A stretch of DNA of 64,000 bases, taken from Nomia melanderi (Eukaryota > Arthropoda > Insecta > Hymenoptera > Halictidae). Made by a program: the position numbers and the translations under genes. The notes beneath the pieces are model-generated. The model was not told the origin of the DNA and did not search any database. It saw only the letters and a program-made list of their open reading frames with translations. This document shows, one piece after another, positions 50,701 through 62,938 of this stretch. Numbering within the stretch: position 1 is the stretch's first letter; each line of letters opens with the position of its first letter. Location: positions 7,812,001 to 7,876,000 of the forward strand of contig NC_135002.1 of assembly GCF_051020985.1 (NCBI RefSeq). The letters are read 5' to 3'.

Positions 50701-53700
50701 CTCATATTTGCCGTAATCGTGGGACGTCACCCGGAAAATGGTCAGCGTCGACTCCGATACTAATTCGCTTAACTGCGGGCAGGACAGAAATACGTTTGTC
50801 AAGGGAACAGCGCGATTCGATTAATTCATCCTCGTTCTTTACAGTCCGATGTAAGCGTTTCCGTAATTTGGCGTGTGCTTTGAAAATTTTTATATTTCCT
50901 GTATTCCCCAAAATTAAGACAAACGTCTCATACATATTCAAACGCAAAGGAAATATAAAGAAACGCGCTATTTATGGTGTAACTTAATACTTTAGTTTAT
51001 AATAATTGAAGTAATATACTAAATTTCATAAATACTAATGAAATAATTGCCAAGATCTATACGTGAAACGCGTGGATCGTTAATTTGAATTCGTTGTCGG
51101 TGATTGTTAGCCGGGAATGTTTAACGTTAACTTACATCCGTGTGTGTGATACTGTATTTGTGTTCAGTGACATTCGGCAGCAAGGTTTTTCCATTGAACG
51201 TCCAAGAGAATCGGGGCAGCGAAGAGCCTCGAGCTTTGCAGAACAGTTGCACGTTTATGCCTTTGTTCGCTGCTGCCCTTCTTGTCAAGGGTGTGTTCAT
51301 CATCTGTGGTTTGACTGTAGCAAAATAGTATTCGTTACTAATAATATTCATTGAGTCTGTCATTAATATATTTTCGTTGTATATTTTTATTTATTATAAA
51401 TTTTCAAATAAAATCAAAGAATTCCAATGAAAAAAGTAAGAGACCTGTATCAATTGAAGAAGAGTATACGTACAATTTGTAACAAAAAGAATGGGGTCGG
51501 ATGTAACGTTTCCGATCCCATTATTGACTTTGCACTGGTATTCTCCGACGTCCTCTTGATCAGGATTTTCGATGTGTAGATAAGAAGTTTTATTGATAAA
51601 AGAGGTGGAATATCGGCCGGAGAGCTCAGAGTTCGATCCGACTTTCTGCCATGTGACGTATTCGTCTCCTATGGGGTTACCGTCCACTTCGCAGAATAAT
51701 TTCGCTTCGATTCCTGGAGGATACACTATCCCTGACGCGGATGTGTGCTTAATTTTCGCGGAGTCTGGAAGATATACGGTTTCAAATTAAACGTCAAGAA
51801 TGTAACGGATAACGTGAAAGATACGGAGCAAAGGAAGCAGGATAATGTAACGCAGAAGAAAGCAATTTAATTATGTTCGTCGAGTATAATGCAGCATCAT
51901 TAAACGAGTAATAATAAAAATATGCGAAGCTCAAGGAAATTTTGTATTTTGATTTACAGTCTCCCCTGAATACCGACTACTTTGATATTTATAGCATGCC
52001 TTGCCGGATTAAAAAGTTTATGAACGACACCTTAAGAAACAACATCCAAGAATACTTTAATGGAAAGTAGAAGTTCTTTAATCAGAGCATAACAGTTTCA
52101 CAAAGGAAACAGGATTACGTTGCAGAGTAAGAGGATTTATTTATTTTTCTTCGGAGTTTATAAGCACTTAATTAAATATCGGTGGGGGGGCAGCGATTTA
52201 AAATATCCAACGTTATTCTTGAAACCGGATATTACTTTCGTTTCGCACTTACACTGAACGGTTAAGTTCAACTGGTAGAACGTCGTCCCTTCCTCGTTGG
52301 TCGCTTCGCAAATGTACGTCCCAGCATCGTGACGATCCAGTTTAGTAATATTCAGCATAGACCCGCGAACGGATATTCTCCTGTTACTGCTGACCAACGG
52401 CAAACCGTCCCTGGTCCATCTGTACTTTATGTCGTTCGGGTTCCCCGTCGCGGAGACGGAGACCATGAAAGGTTCGCCTTCCAGACCGATCAATTCGTGA
52501 GGTTCCACCGACGAGAATGTCGGCTTATCTGTGAATTAAAGAAAATTTTTCAATTATTCAACTCATATAATTTCATGAAACTGATTACTATATTCATCAC
52601 TATACGATAATAAATTTCAAAATCTATTACTGTGTACTCGTTTCTTTATACCGGATCACGAAACGATAATAAAACATTTCATTTCACTAACGAGGCTCCG
52701 ACAAAAGAATTAACTATTAAGAAGGAAGTATTCTAATTCAAGTAATTATCATTTTATAAGAAAGTTCTTTCTTACATAGGAAGTACCTACATTGAATGTA
52801 AGAGGAATATAAAATTTGCAGTTTGAATAGAGACCATTCATCGCAGAATGTTGTTTTTACGTGCTCGTTTTCACGGATATATTCTGTTCACTGATTCTTG
52901 CAAGAAACGTGTGTGCTTACACAAGACATCGAGGGTCGTAGTGTCGTGAATGGATCTCTCCATTTGATTGTTCCTCGCCTGACACGTGTACACTTCCCCG
53001 TTCATTTCTTCGGTGATGTCCAACGAGAGCTCGACGAACGACAGAAATCCACCGTGTAAGCCGGGTTTAGTGCCATTTTTGGTACCCTGCACGAAAATGC
53101 CGGACTTCCACCATGACATTTCCGCCGCTGGATTACTGCTGCTCGATTCACAAATGATACGGCCCTCTTCGCCAGCGTGTAAACTTTGGGGCTCGCGAGT
53201 GATCTTGACTTTGTCTGGTGGAACTGGAATAGAAAAGAAACGGCAAATTCAGAATCGATTGTGCGTGTGAAATTGTAGAAGAGAGTTCCTCGTGATATTC
53301 AAATAACACGTTGAATGCCATGAAGGTCACCGGTGACTCACCACCCAAACACAATTCCCGTAATTTCCCCAATTAAACGATAGTTATTTGAAAACATTTC
53401 TACCTTGTAAATAACGCTACCTGATACGATGACATTTAGCAAGACGAACCGAAGATACTAACAACGCAATTCAACTCAATAATTTAATATTGTAATTTTT
53501 CATTTCACATATTGCGTATCAAATCGTGCGGCATACAATGAGTTAATTAGAAAACAAGGGAACATCTTTCAACACTCGCGTTCGTTAATTGTTATATCAT
53601 TGAACTCTGCGTTTCGTTTCTGCAGTCAGTATTCTGTAGGATCATGTTGAACGTTAATAAAACAAACATAGTAAAATCGTTCGAAACATAACGAGAAAAA

Positions 53701-56700
53701 TTTGACGAAAGATTAAGCGAAACGATTTTCTATGTTCGATTTGCTAATTGCTTTTCTTGAATTATTCGTGTAGCATAATATTCGAGGGAAATAATTGATT
53801 ACTTACAATTGACTTTCAAGGCAATGACTTTCATCAGCGGGATCTCCGTGGCAGAATTTGACCCCTCGCATCGTATGCGCGCGTTATTATCGGATGCGTT
53901 CACGAGCATCGTGACGTCGCTGGATACTGCGTGATCGCGTGTTTTTGTAGATCCCTGAATCTGGGGCAGAAAATACAGGAACACGTATCAGTTAATCTGC
54001 TCGTGACACGTGAAATGACTGTCCTCGAGTGTTTGATTATTTCTTAAAGCGAATTACACATCTAATCCGGCTCACCTGTTTATCATTCTTGTACCAAGTC
54101 AAAGTAGCCAACGGATTGCCGGAGGTGGCGGTGCACATCAATCTCAGCACTGTGCCAGCGTCAATTGTCGTCCCCTCTTCGTAGCCAGTGATACTGAGCT
54201 TCGACGGAGGATCTGCGAATGAAATTCATAAGGAAACACCGTAAACTCACGAACTCGTTTCTTTTACACCATTAACCATTCCCTTCCCTCATTCTTCCAT
54301 TCCAACGATAAAAGCGAAATCCCCTCAAGAATACTTTCATAAAAGAGAAAATAAAAATCCATTAAATTCTATTCAAAGCACTTTCCAATTTTTCCTGAAG
54401 ATCCTTATACTACCTTCGTACCTCGCAAACACGTAAAACCCTTCCCAAGGATCCGCATATCAATTTGTTCGTCGATAGAAATGTTCACTCAAACTTCGCA
54501 AGCTTAATCGAATAAATTTCATAATTTACTACGAAACAACTGAAAATTCTATTAACACGAGCATGAGCTTCACTGACACGTATAGCGGGCGAAAATTAGT
54601 GAAGTATGAAAAAAGTGCACTTTTTAGAAAACACGTAATATCTTCACATCTAATAGTAAGATTTCAATGAAATTTGGACAATAGGTATCACATAGTATTT
54701 CGAAGATGTAGATGATATTTAAAAAAAAATTCTTTTAAAAAATTCTTGAAAAAAAAACAATAATTGTTAATTTTTGAAAGTTTTAAAAGTTCATGTAGTA
54801 AGAGAAAAGCGTAATAATGTTTAGGAATATTTTATTATTCAGTTTCTTATATAGTAATTTTATTGACTCTAATATTTTTTTAATGTATAGTATTTTTGAA
54901 AACACACCCCTATGAAGAATCTGACAAAACTTACACATATAAGAAGTTAAACTTTTCTTTTTATGCACTGCACGAACACAACATTAAAAAATGACGACTG
55001 CTCAAAAATTAGTGACAATGAAAAAAAACAAGCATCGGTAAGTGTTTTGCTAACACTTAGCGTACGTTCTGCATAAAAGGTATTAATACCATTCCCGCCG
55101 ATAGTGTGTTAATTTCTTAAAGTTCCACGAATCAAAACGAAGCAGGGTCTAAGCGGAGTCTAATTTTGCAGTGCATTTGTCCCCGTGCAATCCCTTAGAT
55201 CCGAATCCGGCGAACAATGCTCAATTACATATCGAGGAGCCTCCTCCATCCATCGCGGAATTAATTTTCACGCAAGTTCGAATTACATCTAGCTTCGACG
55301 CCGGTGTTCGGGAGTTAGGTACGGGACTCAACAGATCCAGGACAAACGGACAAGATACAGTGCGAAGTCTAAGGGTTCCGCGGGATTAGTTTCATATTAA
55401 TCCGTGGCTATGCTGCCGGATTCTGCTCGCAGGATTACGTTTACATTCCCCGTTCATTCCGCTAATTGCTCATTGTGTACTCACAAATCACGTTAATGGT
55501 GTGCGTCCTAACGACGTTCTCGGTCAGCTTGACGTTCGAGGCGTCGCAGATCACGACGATGCTGCGGCTGGTCCGGTTTATGGTGAACGTGACGTTCGAC
55601 GTTGTGATCCAGCCGCCTTGCGGCGCCGGATCGGTCCTCGAGGCGTTGCTTTCGAAATTGTGCCCGTCCACCGTCCATTTTATGTCCGCCGGCGGGTTCG
55701 AGTTCTCTGTCGTGCAGGTGATCACCACTTGCTCGTCGGCTTTCGCCTCTGTTGGCCCTGTGATCGTCACTCCGGACGGCGCGACTGGAAACAATCGCAG
55801 TCTTTGGTAATTACGCTCCTTCCGCTTCGAATTAGTCGAACTTAACACGACCGGTAGCAACGTTTGTTTCAGCGACGAGCTTCTCAACTGTAATATCTCA
55901 TTCAATACAGTGAGCCTTGCGAACGAACTATTGAAAACATGAAGCTGATAGGAGCGATTGAGTTTCTAAATGTAATTCTGTAACTTTAAGTAAGAATATC
56001 CGTAGGATTAATTTCAGTTTCTGCATGTAAATTATAAAATTGCGGCCGTCGCGAATATCTAATCTGATAGCGCACGTGTTAAACTGGGATTTGATTGGAA
56101 ATCAATTATCCGCAGTGCTGCATCGAGCTGTTTGCTTCGGTTAGAATGCGAAATCTTAAAACAGACTTTTCATTCGGGAAGAATTCAAGTCGAAGAAGCG
56201 TTGAAGATGAGAGATACGTATTAACAATACTTCTACCGAAAGTGTCGAAAGACACCTTTCGAAATATTCACACAAAATTATATTCTCAGTTCGATAATGT
56301 TTCCTCAATTTTAGACATTCCCTATAGTTAATTTGATAATCATTATTAAGAAAGTCGAAAGTCGATTCAGAATATACGACTAAGCTTGGAAAATAATTTT
56401 AAGTTAAAGTTTCAGTTGTCGTTTAACACCTTCGCTAGAAATAAAGTTGAACTAAGTTTCCTATCTGTTTCTCTTTACTTCGAAGTGAATAAAATACTCC
56501 CTGAAAACATCGCCGGCTAGAAAACACTTTGACTGCCATGGCGGTCACCGATGACCGGAGCTTCCAAATTACAAGAAAACAAAGATGACACGGTAGATAA
56601 TTGATTTCGAACACAAATTTTCCGTAACGTAAATAAATAGGATAATATAAGAATTTTCACATCAAAGAATTAATAATTCTTGCTTTATCTTTGCTACAGA

Positions 56701-58372
56701 AAGAACAGCGATACATAAAACGCTGATGTTTTTCGTGGCAGTCAACGTGTTAACCAGTGAACTGTGTTTGACGAGTATACACGTCATCTTAAAACTCTTA
56801 ATGGTAACTTTTTCAACGATGGATTATTTATCTTTCGAGACAAACATGTAATTCTTTTTCGTTCTGCTTTAGTTTCTCGTTAGGATATATTTTAAGTGTA
56901 TTTGGCCTAACGAGTATACACTTCATTATTTTATTGCGCACATAATGAGAGATTTTTCAAACGAAGTTCCACAGTTAGCTGATTAAAGCCGAGATCTTCG
57001 CGGCGGACAGATAGGACACTATATAAACGAAATAAAAAAACGGGGAAACAGAAAGTATCGCGACGTAAGGGTAATATTATTGCGTCACTAACTCGACACG
57101 ATGCTCGCAGGGGGCGCGGGGCGCGGAGATTTAATTAAACGGATTTAATTAAAACACGAGACGAATGTCGCAAGGAATTATTTGAGGAGCGCGCTGTACT
57201 CACAGAGCACGGTGAGATCGACGTGTACTTTCATGGGTTCCACGCTCATGATGTTGGAGACCTCGCATCTGTATTTGGCGTTGTTATCCTGCGCTTTCGC
57301 GATGATCGACAATACGCTCTCGGAGAAACTGCCTTTGGTCGCGTACTCCGTGGTGACGTGCTCGTTATTCCTGTACCAGAAGATCTGCGCGGGCGGATTG
57401 CCGCCGCGCGATCGGCAGGTTAGCTCCAGCTGTTGTCCACGCTTCACCGTCTCGCCTTCCGTGTATCCCTCGATGTACGGCATGCCGGGCGGGTCTGGGA
57501 AATTATTCAATCATACGAGCACTGAGACCACGAACCCTGTTATTCTTCTGGTAATGGAAAAAGTTTCTTAATAAAAGTTCCCCGGTAGCCAAGGAAAGAG
57601 GATCGCTACCGGCTGGGATTAATATGTATCCGCCTCGTGGACGGATTAACGCGCGACGACTAATTAACGATCAATCTACCGATTCTTGTGCGTACGTTAT
57701 GAATTATGGAATGTTCCTTGTATAACTTCAGTTGAATTTCAGTGACTGGTTTTGTTATATTCCTGAAATGAGGAATATTTGATATATTATTTATCAGTGT
57801 ATTGTTTATTTATATTTATCGTTGGGTTACCGTTCTCATGCTTGTTTTCGGTTTATAGGAATTTAATGTTAAATGTGTTGGACCATTAGGAGAGAAGTGT
57901 TTATTTCGTAAAAATATTATCATTTATAAATTCGAAAAATATTTATGGTTATGAATTCTGCGATACGCGTTTCTCGTTTTCGTACGAGAGAATTTATTGA
58001 AAATATTCGTATATCACAGATGCGTGGATTCTGGGTGTACGGTTTGTCTGACGAATTCTAGGTTATACTACTGGCACGGTTGCACCTAAATGGTCGCCGC
58101 GTACACGCCGCTATAACGGCGGACTCGACTCGTTGAACGGCGTATCGCGTTGGTGTGTTCGTCGGGAAAGTATTTTCACATATTTTGCTTACAGAAAACG
58201 GAGAGTTTGATGGTGGCCCTTAGAGGCATGTCGATGGGTATGGCGGGATGCTTAGCCTCGCAGGTATAATCCATGTCGTTGTCGTCCGCCGTGGGAACAA
58301 TGGTAATGGAACCGTGAGTATCGTATTTGAGTAATTCCTTTTTGTTCTCGCCAGGCTTCTGCATCTCTTTAT
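46793..58372 (-). CDS. sns: Nephrin-like Ig/FN3 adhesion receptor (sticks-and-stones/hibris class), 5' partial
   Basis: Minus-strand exons in transcript order: 58193-58372, 57204-57494, 55485-55784, 54076-54212, 53807-53960, 52921-53223, 52253-52528, 51474-51764, 51136-51314, 50352-50772, then 48757-48909 or 48551-48709, 48225-48369, 47365-47522 and 46793-47220. With one transmembrane exon, 1137 aa are in the window. The order is a partial Ig domain, seven complete Ig domains (YxC and WxxxG-type cores), one fibronectin III domain, a transmembrane helix and a cytoplasmic tail with TDMYAPSTVNGD and Tyr/Pro-rich stretches. Eight Ig plus one FN3 is the nephrin/Sns layout and excludes the five-Ig Kirre/Roughest type. 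In flies these receptors bind Kirre/Roughest in trans for myoblast fusion and the nephrocyte diaphragm. Most Ig exons are phase 1-1. The signal peptide and first exons lie beyond 64000 or in undetected exons. Confidence 0.92.
47749..47782. repeat. CT dinucleotide repeat in a receptor intron
   Basis: A 34 bp (CT)n run with one TT interruption, in the intron between exons 48225-48369 and 47365-47522. Confidence 0.9.
48551..48709 (-). CDS. sns: Alternative transmembrane exon B of the receptor
   Basis: 159 nt, phase 1-1. It reads PNNAENLPDVLLEKGD, then a hydrophobic helix ending in LIIVLWYIM and the stop-transfer RKRNKD. The acceptor has an excellent pyrimidine tract (CTTTTCTTTCTGCTTATCCCCCAG on the minus strand, given in two parts in spirit), and the donor is the consensus GTAAGT. 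It joins in frame with the FN3 exon upstream (giving Arg-Pro) and with exon 48225-48369 downstream. It duplicates the role of exon A, so a transcript with both would have two membrane spans. Confidence 0.85.
48757..48909 (-). CDS. sns: Alternative transmembrane exon A of the receptor
   Basis: 153 nt, phase 1-1. It reads EAPPTDVTSSEINSS, then a helix starting YIIVIIITVSASVC and the stop-transfer LKSKKKAQRSG. The acceptor is TTGGCTTACAG and the donor GTAAAT is weaker than that of exon B. It joins in frame both to the FN3 exon and to exon 48225-48369. Only 47 nt separate it from exon B. Confidence 0.85.
53309..53540. repeat. Inverted-repeat element, family A (in receptor intron)
   Basis: It starts CGTTGAATGCCATG, and the core GGTCACCGGTGACT follows. 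It ends CGTGCGGCATACAATG, a decayed inverted copy of the start. The interior aligns with 34552-34730 and 63795-64000 (CAATTAAACGATAGTTATTT-type block). Confidence 0.7.
54576..55112. repeat. AT-rich inverted-repeat element in a receptor intron
   Basis: About 540 bp bounded by ACACGTATAGCGGGCGAA and, inverted, TTCCCGCCGATAGTGTGTTAA. The interior is very AT-rich with no meaningful open frame. The single copy and imperfect ends make this tentative. Confidence 0.45.
56221..56448. repeat. Inverted-repeat element, family D (in receptor intron)
   Basis: It starts TTAACAATACTTCTACCGAA and ends CACCTTCGCTAGAAATAAAG. It aligns with the P450 intron copy at 33445-33669 along its length, including AATAATTTTAAGTTAAA. 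Confidence 0.75.
56525..56749. repeat. Inverted-repeat element, family A (in receptor intron)
   Basis: It starts CACTTTGACTGCCATG and ends CGTGGCAGTCAACGTG, clear inverted repeats, and TTAA follows the right end. The core is GGTCACCGATGACC, one base off the palindrome. Confidence 0.75.
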
Positions 58373-58448
58373 CTGAAAGGATAATAAAAGAAATATAATT
58401 TAGAACGATTCAGGTGAAGCAAAATAGATGAAAAGTATCATAGAACTG

Positions 58449-58690
58449 TTAACCTTTTAAACTCTATAGGCTCCAATATTGCACCAGTTATAATATTAAA
58501 TATTTTAATGAATCTTAAAGAAACTACCCTAAAATTATTAGATTCTCCACACATCCAAATTTTTCACTGAGAAGGAAACTAAAAGATCAAAGAAATGTTA
58601 CAGCATTTCTCATTTTCGCTGGGAATACTATAAAAATTAGTTGCAGTTGCTGATCGACTACAAAAGGATTACTGGAGTGCTAAGGGTTAC
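58449..58690. repeat. Possible inverted-repeat element (weak)
   Basis: It starts TTAACCTTTTAAACTC and ends GAGTGCTAAGGGTTAC, an imperfect inverted match. The size is like the other elements in the window. Tentative. Confidence 0.35.
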
Positions 58691-61614
58691 GTAGTACTTC
58701 GCAGTATAAAAGATGGCGAAGGTGATATTTCTTTTTCAAAGTTACTCAAATAGGAGCCAGGAATTTCAATTGAGCAATTAATTAAATAGGTCATTCTTCA
58801 ATAAATTGAAATTAGTTACCGCGACAACTTTTTCGCAAGAGAACCCTTTCCGCGTCTGGTTGGGCACCTCCACTCAGAATTGAAGTTCCCTTCATGCATA
58901 ATGAAGACTAGACCAGACTTAATTAACGAACTATTGATTATGCTATTCCCTTGGTATAACACAGTCATTTAACCCCTCTTCGGATGAAGCAGATATTAAA
59001 TTACGAAGACAGGGAGACACCCTTTCGATAAGGACATTCTCTGCTAACTACTGTCTCGAGAATTCCGTGCTATTTGTAACTGTGGTAGATGGTTACGCGT
59101 TCAATCGTTACCACGGAGACGCTCGCGAACCAAGTTTCGTAAGAACGCGCACTTACGAATTTTCCGTGACATTGGAACTATCCGATCGTTAACCTCTTCC
59201 ACAGGTAATCGAATAAACTGATTTACTAATTTTTAACTGAAAAATATATATCTCGACGAAAAAAAGAGTAATACAGAAAATATATCGCAACTTCGATCTT
59301 CGATATTTAAAATCTCCCAAATAACTAGAGACTAACATGTACTTTCCCTCTTAAATATTTAAGAGAAAACATAATTCAATGTTCTCTACAAAGAATTCCT
59401 GAAATTTTCCAAAATTTCGCAAACGGTTGGTTTACCAAATCACATCTTTCGCTGGTTATTACCTAAGTAATAATATGTCACGAGTAAAAGACGGTTCCAA
59501 AGAAAAAGGAGAACATCGGCACGACAGCGCGTCATCGAAGGGCGAACTCGTCGCAGCTAAATCGCGTTAAAGAAGCTCGACAGTCGCGACATCGCGATGT
59601 TTCGCCGATATTTATTTAGGTTACGCTCCCGATCGGTCGCGGGGGCCAAAGTGTTGGCGCCGGCACAGTTGTTAAACCGTTGAATCGTCGTCAAACAAGG
59701 CCGGACAGGCTTTTACCCAAAGTAGCGATGCCTCTTTATTTCATTTCAGAAGTCGCGACTTCCACAACGACGTCAGTTACCGTCGGCCATTAAGCGGAAA
59801 CGCGAATGCGGTCGCGGCAGCGCAAAAAGCGGCCTCCCCCTCCCCGCCACCGTTCGCTCGCTCCAGCAGCGTGGCATTTTCGCGGTGGCCGTTCAATTCG
59901 CGCGATCAGCTCGCATCGTTTTCATTTACGCCGGCGATGTTCCCCGTTCAATTTCATCTCGGTAGTATCGTACGAAAATCCCCGTCGAACCTCCCCGTAA
60001 TTGAATCCCTTCCTTCTTTCCCGCGCTCGTCCGTTCCCGTTCCGCGATCCCTTCCGGTCCCGCCGAAATTTCCCCGTCGAATTCGTCGTAGTTGATATCG
60101 CATTAACAATCTGTCTAACCCGCGTAACCGCTGAAACGCCGCTCGTAATCTGAAATTTAATTATGCGGCGAGGATTTTAATTACAGGGCGACGCCGCGCG
60201 GCCGACGGGCATCGCGGATCGGACGGCAGCGTCGCGGGCCGCGCGTTTCGAGGAAATTCAATGGAAAATCACGTCAAATAATAATTAATTAATTCCCCCG
60301 ACGTCCGAAGAATTTCGGTTTAAAACATATTTATCCGACCGACGGACGAAAAATCGTCCGCGTCCGCGTTTCTCCGTCGTTCGAACGGGAAACGATGTTT
60401 CGTTCCACGGAACGGCACCGGCGCTACTGAAATACGAGGACGATAATGTTTCTAATGAGAATACTCCCCGGGAAACGGTCGTTCGTGGCTGGGTTTCCAA
60501 GGGAACCAGGATCATTCGATCAAGCAAAGGCGTTTGGAATACATTTCCTTCATTCTTTGAAGATCACGAAGTCGACGTTCGAAGTCTCGCGAAGTAAGAA
60601 CCCCTTGATACGCCGCGGAGAGAGTATCTTTGATGAAAGAACAGCGTTTCCTCCTTTTTCCCCGTCGTCTCCGTTCCGGACCCGCTATTTCCAGTCTTTA
60701 ACATATAGAATAGGCAGATCGATATTTCCCGGACTATGCCCTATCGAAAATTACGTGCCGACCGGCGAAAATGTTCGTCGATCCTCGGCTGAGCGGCCTC
60801 TTCAATCGGACGCGAACCGTCTCGGCGAAACGCTGCGCATCGACGCGGAGAGTTACGGATACAATTGGCCGAGAGCTCGCGTTAACTTGGAAAATGGTAA
60901 GTTACAGAATTCTCTCGGAAACACGTGAGAACGACACGGAACCGAGGCGGGCTGCGGGAAGTTGCGTGTGCACAGTTAGAAGTAAACTAACTCGCGCGAC
61001 TTAGTTGCAAACTAGCAGCGAACCGCCGAAATTCCGCCCCCGAAGTATGAAATCCGATTGGCGGACGGCTGGCGCGCGCATTCGAATTCGTCTTTCATTT
61101 TCGGAACGCGCCAAGAACTTCCCTCCTACCCTGCACCGCGCGCGCAGACAAGACCGAAACTAGTTCGACCAGGTTTTCAACAATTTTACCATTCCGACGC
61201 GCCAGCCCGACGTGTATCCGGAGTTTCGAAAATTAACGGACGAGTTCACGGTACGATGAATTTTCTGCGGTGAATTCCATCAGCGTCGACGTAACGTGCG
61301 GCTCCGTGGAATCCTTGAGACGATACGGCGACGGGGAACGGCGCCTGAAGGATTTCGCGTGTCACGTTTGAAATTTACTTACAGCTGTTCAGACACCTGA
61401 CTTTCTGTTTGATAAGGTGGATTTCATTGGTTTAGTTGTAGAATCGTTTGCATTCGCATGGAAATAAGTGTGCGATGACGTCGGTTCTCGGCTACCTTTG
61501 AGAGTCGACTCTTAGCTACCTTCGATTCAACGTAGTAAAATTATAAAATTTTAAATTCAATGTTAAACTTCGTGTGTCGTATCGATGCGCTGATGTTGAA
61601 GATTGTCCTGTTGC

Positions 61615-61852
61615 TTAACCCTTTGCGCATCTGTATAATCTATAAATATAAAATATAGAAACAGTAACTTTATTTCTTAACTTATGTATGTTCTATCATT
61701 CAGTTCGTCTCAAAGAATGTCATCTGTTGCTCATTGGAAAATGTTGCAAAAGGTAAATTTATTCAAAATTTTGTCTTTATGACAGTGGCAAAGAATATGA
61801 TCGATATTTCATTAGAGAATAATGAATATTTGCAATGCATGCAAAGGGTTAA
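61615..61852. repeat. MITE-like element, TTAA-bounded (CCCTTTGC ends)
   Basis: 238 bp that starts TTAACCCTTTGCGCATC and ends GCATGCAAAGGGTTAA, inverted repeats with TTAA at both ends. The ends resemble family B but the interior does not. Confidence 0.7.
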
Positions 61853-62647
61853 GTACAATTTCCAAACGCATTAAAACATTTTGTTGATTTTCAAAAAATT
61901 CAACAGGTTTGAATATTTTTAATCCGACAACGGTTCACTTGTAATTTTTCCAGATAGAATTTACGACTGCAAGTTCTGTTCGGGCAAACATTGTCCAGGC
62001 TGGCCAATTTCTTTCTCGCGAAAATTATTTTCCATTTCGGCGGGGTGAAATAATTTCCCCAGCTACGCGTATAATAACGTTTTTTACGCGTTCCTCTTCG
62101 TTTAATTCTTCTCGCTAATAAGTTAGCCGAGGCGGTTGGCCTCTCCGATATAACACAACGGAATACGAAAATATTGTTACCGCGACGTAGCCGTGCGGGC
62201 AATTTACAAATCCTAATCGCCGATACGTTTGCTTTAAAACAGCGGAGCAAGCGGCACTCGTACTCCGCTTTTCGCGAGGAAAGATCACCATTATATTTCT
62301 CGTAATTAGCATGATCAACTGCAAGATAATTGGCTTTATCCTGGACTTAGTAATTTTATTCCGTATTACCGTTACAAACTTCCGCGTTGGAATTGTTCCA
62401 TCGGCTACAGCTGCGATGTTAAAAGCAGCATTAGCTCTATGAAAATTAATTTCATTGAATTCGCGAGGTAATGGAATATTATTTAAATTAGCCAATTTTG
62501 TCAGCTGCTGATAAACCGCTTTACATTATTTCATAATGTCAAATGGAAATCGGTTCCTTTTCTTAAGAATTTCAATCAGTTCGAAATAAAGCAACATTAT
62601 CAAACTCTTTTCAACACTCTTCTGCATTACATTCCGTGCACTCTATC

Positions 62648-62938
62648 ATAAATACATAAAATCTACCTATTCATAACTTACGAAGCAGGAATGTTTCACG
62701 CGAAACTGATGCTCGTTCTTCTCAAATTATCCGAGCAACAAGGAAAAAATCCAAGTGCAGTGAACACTGAATAATTTCAACGCAGATCAGGACTCGAACG
62801 TTGCAATTGATAAATGCATAAAATCTACCTATTCATAACTTACGAAGCAGGAATGTTTCACGCGAAACTGATGCTCGTTCCTCTCAAATTATCCGAGCAA
62901 CAAGGAAAAAATCCAAGTACAATAAACACTGAATAATT
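62648..62938. repeat. Direct repeat, two 129 bp copies at 162 bp period
   Basis: 62648-62776 and 62810-62938 are almost identical, with only a handful of substitutions (for example TTCTTCTC against TTCCTCTC). A unique 33 bp lies between them. This is a recent local duplication with no coding content. Confidence 0.9.
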
